DNA of 64,000 bases from NCBI GenBank assembly GCA_028455995.1, contig JABELC010000005.1, positions 186,001 through 250,000 of the forward strand. Direction: 5' to 3'. The notes beneath the pieces are model-generated. The model had not been told where the DNA came from, did not search any database, and worked only from the letters and a program-made list of their open reading frames with translations. Positions 12,362 through 21,275 of the stretch are shown here, one piece after another (positions within the stretch are counted from its first letter, which is position 1; the number at the start of each line of letters is the position of its first letter). This DNA comes from Scleromitrula shiraiana (Eukaryota > Ascomycota > Leotiomycetes > Helotiales > Sclerotiniaceae). The position numbers and the translations under genes are program-made.

Positions 12362-15300
12362 ATGTCTTCTCAAGATCTTTCAGGACCAACAATCGTTATC
12401 GAATCTCCAGATGTAGATGTCCAAGTAACAGCAACTGTTCCGACAGAATTTCAAGGTCATCCACTCACACTCAGTTCCCGACGTTCCCTATTAAGAAATA
12501 CCTCTGGGGACCTCATCATAACTCCAGTATCTCTTTCGCTCCCACCCTCAGAATTATGCAGTACAATCCCATCACCAAATGATTCAAATCCAGCTTTTAC
12601 CCTCAGTTCGCGTCGATTACTTTCTGTTAATTCTAGCCAAAAGCGAACACCTCCACTTGTTTCTCCTTCGCCACCTCTTTCTTCTTCGCTCTTGCAGACA
12701 CCTAGCCCAACACATCGTAATGACAAGCGAGAATATTTTCCACTCCACAACTCCCCGACATCACCATCAGAGCCATATTCATCTCCTTCATGTTTGAGTC
12801 CTGGATCATACTCCTCTAAAGAATATAACATGGATACGCTCACATGTAGCACAGAAAGTTTAACATCAAGTCAACCAACACCTTTAACAACAAATGCTCC
12901 ATACAAGTCTCGTAGGCAAAGTTCCGATAGTCTTACGATGATGAAGAAAGTAAAGCGAAGGATGACTGATGGTTCAAAAATTAAACTTCACCCGAAGCAC
13001 CAATGCCAAGGAACATGCCATCATGCAGTCGAACGAAAAAATAATACGGGTCTTGAGAGCACCATTTATGGACCACGTCAAGTTGCCCCCACCGCCTCGA
13101 GAAGTTCGAGACATCCGCATAGAAACCGATACCCTAGAAACGAGAATGATATACAGCGGCTTATGTCTCCGCCTGCGATGCCCCTTAATACCAGAAGGTG
13201 GAGTTCGATTGAGATTGGCACGCGTCAGTTGAAACTTGCCCCGATCCTTAGGAAAAAATCTGGTAGTCGGATGAAAGGGATCAGCCCCATATTCCGCAGT
13301 GACATCTTTTCCAGCAATCCGCTTAGTCAGAGAAATAGAAGTTCTTCGTTCACCCCCGGTGCTCTATGCAACGACATTATTCATACAGTAGCAGAAAAAT
13401 TAACTATTCGCAGGTTACCACAAAACCATATGCTGATGCCCACTGCGATAACGTTGAGGCGCCCAAGTGAGCAGAGCGATAGCGATGTTGAGATAGCTAC
13501 AACATTATCAACTTCAGCTGAGGTACCTAATAGGTTAGGCCAAGCGTCTCCTCTTATTCTACAGCAGTCTAAAGCAGAAATTAATGGGGGCCCCGAAGCG
13601 TTTATTATTACGCGAGCAGATATTGACTGTGTAGTAGAACTACTTAGGCGCAGTTTCCAGGAAGCCCCAATGGAACCTCCCACTGAAGTCTACCCCCGTA
13701 GATTGACTAGTGTAGAGTCTCCGTCTCCTAGAAGTAGTAAGCCGTCTTCAGTGAGCATCACGAGCAAAGGAATTACCCCTGGAGCGAGCATTGCAGTTTG
13801 TCAAGTTTGCCAATATGCTGCAGTATCAGAGAAATCGAGAGAAAGCTCAATTGCCCATCTCAATAGTGTTCCATGTTCTATTTCTGGCACGGAGAGTATG
13901 GCACATAGTCATTCCGAGAATACAGGAAGGTATCTTCAAGTTGTCCAGAACATAACTCCAGGTACACGTCGAGCCCCACGGGTAGCATCTGCAAAGAGTC
14001 TTCACGAAGTGATCTGGGAAGAACGTGATTCTCCACGGCGTTTGTCTCGGCACGACCATGATCTTGAGTCAGGCTGTTCAACTCCTCCATCGCCCTCGGA
14101 ACCAGTAGTTGAAAATCAAAGCACGATGCAACATTTACAGTCCTCGGAGGCAACCAAGAAACCGAAAGACCATTTGGAGCCTGAACTCACTAGAAAAAGC
14201 GTCTTCGACCCCCGAAATGCCAAAGTTTCCATCAGTAATTGGTCCTGGCAGTGCGAGACGGAAAGTGGCGCAGAAATAGATGAAGTTGATGCCTCAAATA
14301 GTCAAGAGCCAGCAGGACCAATCATCTCTGTGGTCTCTTTCCCTCCTCTACCGAGGAAGTCAACTAGTGAATGGCAATCTCCACTTCCCGATATTGGTAA
14401 ATCCGGAGACTCTTACTTCCTAGATTTGCCTAATTGTGAATTGGAGCCGTTGCGTCAATCTCTCTATAATATTGGCATCGACGCCTGTGTAAGTATATCA
14501 ATGCCCGGTACTGACGATAATCATACAATTAAAAGAGTTCGGACAGATGATACCAATCCAGAAACCAAGATATCGTGGCTTAGCAATGCACAGACTGTTC
14601 CACGTCCAAAATCTGAGGCGGATATCCACCGAAAAGGCTTAATCAAAGCACACCCTCACGCTCCAGCACGATCTGGTGATTCTTTCAAGGTTGGGTCTTC
14701 GATTGGTTCGTGCAGAGGAGCCCGAAGATGTCAGAGCGCCAAACGGGTTATTACCAGAGATAAACCAAAAAAAGATGACGGTCAGTCAGTATGGGCTAAA
14801 TACCGACCAGATTCTATTTATCCGCGAATGTCAACAGAAGCTGGAGTAAATGATGAAATTGCTACTCGATGGTCGACGTTAGCCACTCGGCATACAAGCA
14901 AAGTGGCCGACCCAGGTACTCCATCTCGTAGTCAAAGCCCACCCTCGATGATGAGCCCTACTTCATTGTTGCGACCATCAAGTCCACCAGTGAGAGAAGA
15001 CATTCCAATCTCACAGTTTCCTTTGGCAAGACAAAGCCTTTCAGCAGTTCTAAATAGTTGTCCATCAAGTCGCAAAGCTCAAAGTAGGAAGCCATCCTTG
15101 TCGCCACGGAGATTATCGGCATCGGAGAGTTTGTCGAAGGTTCTAAAGAAATATTCTCAAACGACGAGAGAAGAGACATCAGATACTCCGTTGTCTTTCA
15201 ATGAAATCTCGCCGAAGAACTCAAGAGCTAGAAGTAGTTTGTCGTTGCTTCAAGGGAGAATGCCTATTACTCCGGGACAGAATCATAGTGATAATTATGG

Positions 15301-15421
15301 AAAGTCTGCGGGCAGTGAAAGTGCGAGTTTTATAGCACGCGAGAGAGATTGTCGACCAACCACAAACAATTGCGATGTGTGTGCATGTGGTTCTTCGCCG
15401 AGTGTGGATTGGATTGGTTGA
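12362..15421 (+). CDS. Large Ser/Pro-rich, mostly disordered orphan protein (1019 aa)
   Basis: One uninterrupted frame of 1019 residues with no signal peptide and no membrane segment. Composition is dominated by Ser, Pro, Thr and Arg, with many SP/TP and RxxS sites that would suit kinases. Three short ordered islands stand out: EAFIITRADIDCVVELL (~residue 415-430), AKSLHEVIWEERDSPR (~550), and KSVFDPRNAKVSISNWSWQC (~620). I recall similar islands in unnamed ascomycete proteins, which suggests a conserved but uncharacterised family, perhaps a cytoskeletal or signalling scaffold; this is a guess. The C-terminus has a small Cys cluster (CDVCACG). The length and lack of stops in such low-complexity sequence argue for a functional gene. 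Confidence 0.8.
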   Translation: MSSQDLSGPTIVIESPDVDVQVTATVPTEFQGHPLTLSSRRSLLRNTSGDLIITPVSLSLPPSELCSTIPSPNDSNPAFTLSSRRLLSVNSSQKRTPPLVSPSPPLSSSLLQTPSPTHRNDKREYFPLHNSPTSPSEPYSSPSCLSPGSYSSKEYNMDTLTCSTESLTSSQPTPLTTNAPYKSRRQSSDSLTMMKKVKRRMTDGSKIKLHPKHQCQGTCHHAVERKNNTGLESTIYGPRQVAPTASRSSRHPHRNRYPRNENDIQRLMSPPAMPLNTRRWSSIEIGTRQLKLAPILRKKSGSRMKGISPIFRSDIFSSNPLSQRNRSSSFTPGALCNDIIHTVAEKLTIRRLPQNHMLMPTAITLRRPSEQSDSDVEIATTLSTSAEVPNRLGQASPLILQQSKAEINGGPEAFIITRADIDCVVELLRRSFQEAPMEPPTEVYPRRLTSVESPSPRSSKPSSVSITSKGITPGASIAVCQVCQYAAVSEKSRESSIAHLNSVPCSISGTESMAHSHSENTGRYLQVVQNITPGTRRAPRVASAKSLHEVIWEERDSPRRLSRHDHDLESGCSTPPSPSEPVVENQSTMQHLQSSEATKKPKDHLEPELTRKSVFDPRNAKVSISNWSWQCETESGAEIDEVDASNSQEPAGPIISVVSFPPLPRKSTSEWQSPLPDIGKSGDSYFLDLPNCELEPLRQSLYNIGIDACVSISMPGTDDNHTIKRVRTDDTNPETKISWLSNAQTVPRPKSEADIHRKGLIKAHPHAPARSGDSFKVGSSIGSCRGARRCQSAKRVITRDKPKKDDGQSVWAKYRPDSIYPRMSTEAGVNDEIATRWSTLATRHTSKVADPGTPSRSQSPPSMMSPTSLLRPSSPPVREDIPISQFPLARQSLSAVLNSCPSSRKAQSRKPSLSPRRLSASESLSKVLKKYSQTTREETSDTPLSFNEISPKNSRARSSLSLLQGRMPITPGQNHSDNYGKSAGSESASFIARERDCRPTTNNCDVCACGSSPSVDWIG

Positions 15422-15967
15422 TGTGGAGTTGTATTGATAGGATGTAAGATAATAGATGTGATAGATATTGAATGGCTGCAAGATAGCAATTTGCTGGAAG
15501 GTTATCAGAATGTTGACTTGATGGAGGTGGGCTGTTAGATTGGGCTTATATTGGGTTACTATAGCTGTGCTGCCAGGAGGGCAAAACTGACCGGATTATT
15601 GGGACTTGAGTACGGAGAGGTGGAATAGAATGGAGATATCTATCAAGGGGTAGAAGCACTAGCACTAATTCCACAATTCCTAGGTATCAGTCAGAATGTC
15701 ACTTTTGGATCATTGTCTCAGAACAAACTACATGCAGCAAAGAGTATTTGAGCGCATATGACATTGAAGTAATAAAAAAACTATCAAAATGAAAAACCCT
15801 ACAAAATAAACCTCAATATAGTTGAAAGTTTTATCGCCAAAGCAATGAGTTTTACATATGACAATATTTTCAACTCCAAAATCAACCGCAAAATGAGGGG
15901 TTGAGAAAGTACGCTAGGATACGAAGAAACCTAGCATTAACACGAAAGTTAAACTCCTTTATCCTTC
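15422..15967. other. Convergent 3' intergenic region
   Basis: About 550 bp between two converging genes. AT-rich, no gene or repeat of note. Confidence 0.4.
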
Positions 15968-17311
15968 TCAAAGACTTGATTTCTTTTTCAATAGCCTAAA
16001 AGGATTATTTTCTTTAGGCATATGATAACCGCCTGGAATCCTACCATCGGCCGGCGGAGAAATAACATTCGGCATATGAGGAGCAGATTTCGTAGAACCA
16101 TGATGCGAAGACGCTACTGATGATGGAACTTCTTGACGCTTACTAGCCTTTCTTCTATCTTTTTCCTTCCCTTTATTTCGATTGAGTCCAGGTTGCTCGT
16201 ATAACTGCCTCACTCGGTCTGAAGCGCTTAGATTCGATCGCAAACGTTCTTCATAGGTGGGTATATAAGGACCAGAGTGGCTCACAGATGAAGATGGATA
16301 TTTGATTTCGCTGGACCCGTGGCTACTTTCTCCATCGGAATGATGATCTTCATGATGTGGTGAAGATCGTTTCCTCGACGATCGTTCGCTTTTTACGTGG
16401 CTCCAGGATGCGGCGCTGGGTGTACTGCTATGACTTGAATTTGATGACGATATTACAGATGGTGGTGCTCTGCAATTTGCCTCGTCGATATCGGCATAGT
16501 ACTTTGATCCTGAGGATTGGCTTGATGCCTGGCTCCAGGGGTCATCACTGAAGATCCTGCTGGGGTTGCTGGAATTCCCGGAAATACTACTAGTATCTGA
16601 TCCTAGGGTTTGCAATTTCCGTCGATAATCTTCGCAGTGGCAGCATCCGAACCCGGTATCTAGAGTTGCTATGCTGATACCACGTCTAGGGAGAGATTGA
16701 GTGAAAAGTTGACTGGCCGTCTCTCCGCCATATCGGATATGGTTCTTTTCTTCTGCTCTTGCGGCATATTTTCGCCAGCAGTCGTAGGATGAGAAATACA
16801 TTCCAGGTTTGATGCTTGAGGACTCCCACTCTCTGTGGGAGGGTTTTCTGAATTCTTCTGATAATTTTTGTTCCCAATTTGATTTTTGCGCGCGAGTGTT
16901 AACGGTCTTGGTGTCTAGAATTGATTGATTCATTGGCAGAGGTACTTTATCCCATGGCCAAGACAGGAGATCTCTTTTTAACCATTTTCTTACTACATTA
17001 TTTGTGAAGTCTCGAAAGTACTTTTTCCCAGGTGTGTGTACTCTTTGAGCAACCTTTACGGCTTTCTTGAAATTCTTGTATCCTATAATGCAACCGAGAA
17101 ATTCTTCCCTTGATTCTGCTTTGCTCATGATATTTCCGAGTCCTAGTCCACCATAAGTAGGTTTTTTAATTATTTCATGATAAAATATTTTTGATGATTC
17201 TTCATTGTCTGGGTCACCTTCTGTATCATAGATGAGGATATATTCTTGGTCCATCCGGGAATAACTGGTGGAATAGCTAACGACTGCATAACGCGTCCTA
17301 TCATGGGACAT
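15968..17311 (-). CDS. Orphan protein A: ordered N-terminal domain plus Ser-rich tail
   Basis: Single exon. I start at the ATG at 17311 (MSHDRTRYAVV), giving 447 residues; an in-frame ATG at 17392 would add a hydrophobic leader that looks like translated 5' UTR. Residues ~1-240 are an ordered domain containing REEFLGCIIGYKNFKKAVKV, a Trp-rich stretch (DLLSWPWDKVP) and a Cys cluster (FGCCHCEDYRRK). Residues ~250-447 are Ser/His-rich, with EDHHSDGESSHGSSE and a basic C-terminus. I do not recognise a named family. The opening layout resembles the neighbours at 18674 and 20802, so the three may be diverged relatives. No signal peptide. Confidence 0.7.
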   Translation of the reverse strand: MSHDRTRYAVVSYSTSYSRMDQEYILIYDTEGDPDNEESSKIFYHEIIKKPTYGGLGLGNIMSKAESREEFLGCIIGYKNFKKAVKVAQRVHTPGKKYFRDFTNNVVRKWLKRDLLSWPWDKVPLPMNQSILDTKTVNTRAQKSNWEQKLSEEFRKPSHREWESSSIKPGMYFSSYDCWRKYAARAEEKNHIRYGGETASQLFTQSLPRRGISIATLDTGFGCCHCEDYRRKLQTLGSDTSSISGNSSNPSRIFSDDPWSQASSQSSGSKYYADIDEANCRAPPSVISSSNSSHSSTPSAASWSHVKSERSSRKRSSPHHEDHHSDGESSHGSSEIKYPSSSVSHSGPYIPTYEERLRSNLSASDRVRQLYEQPGLNRNKGKEKDRRKASKRQEVPSSVASSHHGSTKSAPHMPNVISPPADGRIPGGYHMPKENNPFRLLKKKSSL

Positions 17312-17615
17312 TTCCGCAAGTATGACAAGTTTGAAAGAGAAATTTGTACTTATAACGATCAAAGTATAAACACTGAGACTTGGTGGGAACAAGTTTTAAT
17401 CTTACAAATAAATGAAGATGGATGAATTGAATAGCAATACTGTGAGGGAGGAATAAACATCTCAGATACGCGCCCTTCAATTTCAATCAACCAAAAGAAA
17501 AAGCTTGGGGCCTCATGATACATCAAACTTTGACGGAAACATAACCAACAAAAGGACTAGAAATGGTCGAGGTCATTGCAGAGGTTTTTCCCTTGCATAT
17601 TTACAGACAGAATAG

Positions 17616-17822
17616 TAAATATTGGGTCAGGGTCTCTAACACGCGCGCCTGTTCTCTACTAATACTCATATGATAAAAAAAAACCATTTCAAAATTATGT
17701 CAAGATTCTTCCAAAACATTAACATAATAATAAACCCTGTATCAAAGCAAAAAATGAGAATTGAGTAAACTTGTAATAAAACCTCTTTTTTTTTGTACTA
17801 AAGAGAAGAGAGAAGAGGCACT
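17616..17822. repeat. Dispersed repeat, copy A
   Basis: About 200 bp that align by eye with 21693-21874: both carry GGGTCAGG, then ACTAATA(C/T)TCAT(A/G)TGATAA, AACATTAAC(A/G)TAATAA, GAGAATTGAGTA and AATAAAACCTCT followed by TTTTTGTAC(T/C)AAAGAGAAGAG. Differences are mostly transitions. Copy A also contains a partial internal duplication of the AAAGAGAAGAG...GGCAC end. It lies ~305 bp upstream of the start of orphan gene A. Confidence 0.75.
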
Positions 17823-18111
17823 CTCTTTGTACCAAAGGAAAGAGGCAAGAGGCACTTTTCTTTATGAAACAAATCAATAATGCCAGGTAAACTTTTTGAT
17901 CATTTCTACAAAGTAACAATTTGAAATCACTGGCTGCTACATCGCGAATCAGAATCTTGTTGGTGAGAAATTTTCTTCGACCGCTCCACTATGTTGCATT
18001 ATGTATTGTATGGGTCGCTCCAGGCCGACCTATGGGTAACCACCTAGAATATGACGAGTCGATTCAGGAAAGCATTTCGGTACGAATGTTGGTTTTCTTC
18101 GGCTCTCGTGT

Positions 18112-18165
18112 ATAGAGTAAATAGAGTAAATAGAGTAAATAGAGTAAATAGAGTAAATAGAGTAA
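18112..18165. repeat. Tandem repeat, 9-bp unit (AGAGTAAAT)
   Basis: About six near-perfect copies of AGAGTAAAT in tandem, read directly from the sequence. Non-coding position upstream of the 18674 gene. The 9-bp period keeps all frames open across the array, which creates spurious open frames. Confidence 0.95.
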
Positions 18166-18673
18166 TCGCATCCACTTCTCCAGAATTCCCCTCCGCCCCC
18201 TCCCAACCACCCCCCCCCCTCCACCATAAGTGGTGAGTTGGTTCAACTTCGGTTACTGCGCAATAAGCCATGCCTCTGGTACTCCTCATATATTATTTAC
18301 ACTGTTCCCTTTCTCTGTTATTTTGTAAGCCACGGTCGCTTTGTAGGCCACACAAGGAAAATTTCTTTCGGAGCCTCCATTATTTGAAATCATGATGACG
18401 AGTGGAAGAAGAGGCCACAAAAAACGTCACATATCGAAAATTTTTTCCAACAGATGCCAACCTTGAAGCAGAAGAAATACCGCCACCACGGAAGCGACAT
18501 ACTATTTCCTCGTTCCTAGGTATATTCCATAGAATTCTACTATTCATCGTTTCAAGGTATTTCGAGTTCTTTCCCCCTCCACCTTCACAATCATTGAACC
18601 AATATCTGAGCTAATATTTGATATCCAATATCATTTGTGCACGTTCATTGAATTTCTCCTTGGATAACTCATT

Positions 18674-19714
18674 ATGGAGTACAAAAAGATTCCAGGTCAT
18701 TATCAACTATACGGTAACGCCTGTGAAATCATGCATAAAACCATGTTTCAATCTTTGACGCTCGATAAGCCGTCCAAAAAGGGTATCAGGGGAGCTGTTT
18801 CTGGATCGAATCACTTTTTCTGTTACTCTCGCTCAACGCAATCTGATCACATCGTCGAATATCAATCAGCGCGCTTACCACAGCGTATGGCACTGATAGG
18901 GTATATTAGAGAAGGCAAACATTATAAAAAGTTCAAGAGGATTGTCGAAGACATCGCTAGGGACCCAAAGATCGAAAGAAAATGCAGGAAACATCACCTT
19001 TATTGGATCAGTACAATTGTGAGGCTCATTATAAAAGCCAAAATATTGCTACAAGTACCTAGATTGGCTTCTCTCACCGGAAAATTATTCCTTCGAGGAA
19101 CAATTCGTGAGGGAGCACCCGACAAAGCGCCACCGCCATGGGCCATAGTTCGAGCAGCGAAGAAGGTGAAAGACTTTGGGAAAAAATTTGCTGAGGCAGC
19201 TGGAGCTATTCCGCCCGATGCTCCCAAAGATGCGGATCTGGCTGTTCATCCATTCTCCTATGACAAAAGAATCGTGACACCCGAGAATTTTAGCACCAAT
19301 GATAAAGGAGCTGTCGATGGTAGACGAGCCTTGTGGCGAACTAAACGAGACGCAAACGGAAACGTCGACAAAGCTGACCCAAACTATTGGGTAAACTTTG
19401 TAGAAGGTGCACGTCCTAACAACAATGAATCAGTGCCTGGAACAGATTCCGATTTCGCTAGTGCTATTGTTGATCCACAAGATGCGGATATGCCTAAAAT
19501 GAAACAAACAACATATGAGCATCGTCCAGAGGATAGTCGTCGACCTGTTTTGAATTGGGATGATGGCTCTCATTTTGCGCGTAGTTCTAAATCACGTTGG
19601 TTATACCCTGGTTCCGATATTAAAACAGCTAGTTCCAGCAGTAGCGGTTCGTCTGATACTAGTCATCCATGGGGTAAGTGGCAACCTAGTCATTCATGGA
19701 ATTATGGCTATTGA
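18674..19714 (+). CDS. Orphan protein B (346 aa)
   Basis: Single exon of 346 residues starting MEYKKIPGHYQLYG. The N-terminal ~190 residues look ordered: MALIGYIREGKHYKKFKRIV, HLYWISTIVRLIIKAKILL (an amphipathic or weakly hydrophobic helix) and a Lys/Ala-rich helix. The second half is polar, rich in Asp/Asn/Ser, and ends with Trp/His-rich SHPWGKWQPSHSWNYGY. No known family recognised. The IGYxxxxxYKKFKRIV stretch resembles IGYKNFKKAVKV in orphan A, which is the basis for grouping them. No signal peptide. Expression is unproven. Confidence 0.65.
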   Translation: MEYKKIPGHYQLYGNACEIMHKTMFQSLTLDKPSKKGIRGAVSGSNHFFCYSRSTQSDHIVEYQSARLPQRMALIGYIREGKHYKKFKRIVEDIARDPKIERKCRKHHLYWISTIVRLIIKAKILLQVPRLASLTGKLFLRGTIREGAPDKAPPPWAIVRAAKKVKDFGKKFAEAAGAIPPDAPKDADLAVHPFSYDKRIVTPENFSTNDKGAVDGRRALWRTKRDANGNVDKADPNYWVNFVEGARPNNNESVPGTDSDFASAIVDPQDADMPKMKQTTYEHRPEDSRRPVLNWDDGSHFARSSKSRWLYPGSDIKTASSSSSGSSDTSHPWGKWQPSHSWNYGY

Positions 19715-20801
19715 GAGAAATTGTATTTAGGCAAAATGGGTGGGGGAAATACTCTAGAAGGGTAGCAAGTCAACATCGGGAGGAATAAATCTTCCAATTT
19801 CTGGCTACTTAGCGTTTAATAATGCTAAAACTACCAGAGTATTAGTGGTCACGGTTTTCTTCCTCTTTGTAAATTTTGAATTTAGGAACTGGTATGAAAG
19901 AGCTTTAGGGGGCACGAATCGCGGAGTTTTTGTTATGCCCAAAAAGTCTTCGGGCAGAGTTTGTTTGTATTTTTGTTTGTATTTTTGTTTGTACTTTTGT
20001 TTGTATTTTTGTTTGTATTTTTGTTTGTATTTTTGTTTGTATTTTTGTTTGTATTTTTGTTTGTTTGTTGATACCAACTAATTAAGTTCAGCATGAACTA
20101 TCTGATACCGAGTGTGTACCAATTCAATAGAATATCTATGAAAAGCTTATATATTTAAAAAATGGTATTTCATTTGTGAGATGCAACTCCGAAAGCCTGG
20201 AATGTAGCGATGAACGTGGAGATCAGCGCCTCCAGACTCTCGCAACATACTAATACATTATCAGCACTATAATTACACTTTATGTTCCATAACAAACTCC
20301 ATGAACGTATTCATCAAAACTATCTCGATGCACAAGAAAGCTAAAATATATGTAACTTCAAGTATTTCAACTATTTGACGTGGATGTGAGGACGTTATCA
20401 ACAGATTGCAAGTTGTTCTAATCACTTGATGAAAATATGAAAATTCGAAAACACGAAAACACAAAGAGAATTTGAGAATTTATAATCGAGCATAGATTAA
20501 AATTATGCAGAGTTGATAAACGAACGAGTACAGCACAAAGTGTACTATTATATGTACTATTATATGGGAACTTGACCCATTGCAATTGTGTTCCAATTCC
20601 CCTCCGACGCCTCAGATTCCGTTTCCAATCCCATTCCGAACCCCATACCAGTTTCAAAGCCAGTTCCCAAGCCAGTTCCGATTCCAATCCCGATTCCGAT
20701 CTAGATCCCAAGTCCAAGCCTATTTTCCTCTTATAACCAATAAATCCCAACAACCGTTTATAAAACAAAAGGAAAGAAAGAAAAATCGTCACATCTTGAA
20801 G
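19715..20801. other. Convergent intergenic region with minisatellite
   Basis: 1.09 kb between orphan genes B and C, containing the 12-bp array at 19961-20070 and a degenerate CCGATTCC/CCAATTCC-like hexamer-rich stretch at ~20590-20720. No gene recognised; open frames here are products of the repeats. Confidence 0.45.
19961..20070. repeat. Minisatellite, 12-bp unit (GTTTGTATTTTT)
   Basis: About nine tandem copies of GTTTGTATTTTT with one T-to-C variant (GTACTTTT). Strong strand asymmetry: T and G on the plus strand, A and C on the minus. Confidence 0.95.
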
Positions 20802-21275
20802 TCACATAATCGCCATTCCACCTTGCATGCGACTAGCATTCAACCAATCGAAGCCACGGTTATCGTATATCGGAGAGCAGCATTGCTCCATTCTCTGAGG
20901 AGCACGTTGAAATTGCATAGACATGGAGAGAGGATTTGGTCTTTGTAAGATATCTCTTTCAAGTAGAGCTTGAACGACTTCGTTTGTCCATTCTTGGTAG
21001 TGGAGGAGAGAGTTCGTTGGATCGATCTTTGGTGGACCCGCTGTGATGGAGTCGCACACAGTACGGACATGGGAATATTTCGATATAGATACGGTGCCGA
21101 TGAATCTGCTGGAGTTGTTGGGTCGTTTTGCTTCTTTGTGGGAGTGGATCATGCCGTGTTGCATGTCGCCGACTACTTGGTAGAGATAACCACTATCATT
21201 ACCGCGCTCATTGGTCTGCACGAAGATGCCTCTGGCAACGCCCAGGAAGTCGACCATGTAAACATTGAAGGACAT
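20802..21275 (-). CDS. Orphan protein C: small fungal family (157 aa)
   Basis: Single exon of 157 residues with no signal peptide. The order of motifs, MSFNVYMVDF, IFVQTNERGNDSGYLYQVVG, DMQHGMIH, SSRFIGTVSISKY, VRTVC, and HYQEWTNEVVQALLERDIL, matches a widespread unnamed ascomycete family that I know only as hypothetical proteins (possibly the one catalogued as DUF6914; not certain). Similar proteins often occur in several copies per genome. It resembles the N-terminal domain layout of orphan A. The start is upstream of all motifs and the length is normal for the family. Function unknown. Confidence 0.75.
   Translation of the reverse strand: MSFNVYMVDFLGVARGIFVQTNERGNDSGYLYQVVGDMQHGMIHSHKEAKRPNNSSRFIGTVSISKYSHVRTVCDSITAGPPKIDPTNSLLHYQEWTNEVVQALLERDILQRPNPLSMSMQFQRAPQRMEQCCSPIYDNRGFDWLNASRMQGGMAIM

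Larger units (their letters stand above)
17312..18673. other. Divergent intergenic region with a dispersed repeat and a 9-bp tandem repeat
   Basis: 1.36 kb between orphan genes A and B. It contains repeat copy A (17616-17822) and a tandem array (18112-18165), followed by a C-rich stretch near 18190-18220. Open frames such as 18402-18614 have no family resemblance; I regard that region as 5' leader or promoter of the 18674 gene. Confidence 0.45.

Noticed and set aside
18402..18614. Possible upstream exon for the 18674 gene
   Set aside because: No donor/acceptor pair joins it in frame convincingly to the 18674 start; treated as leader or promoter.
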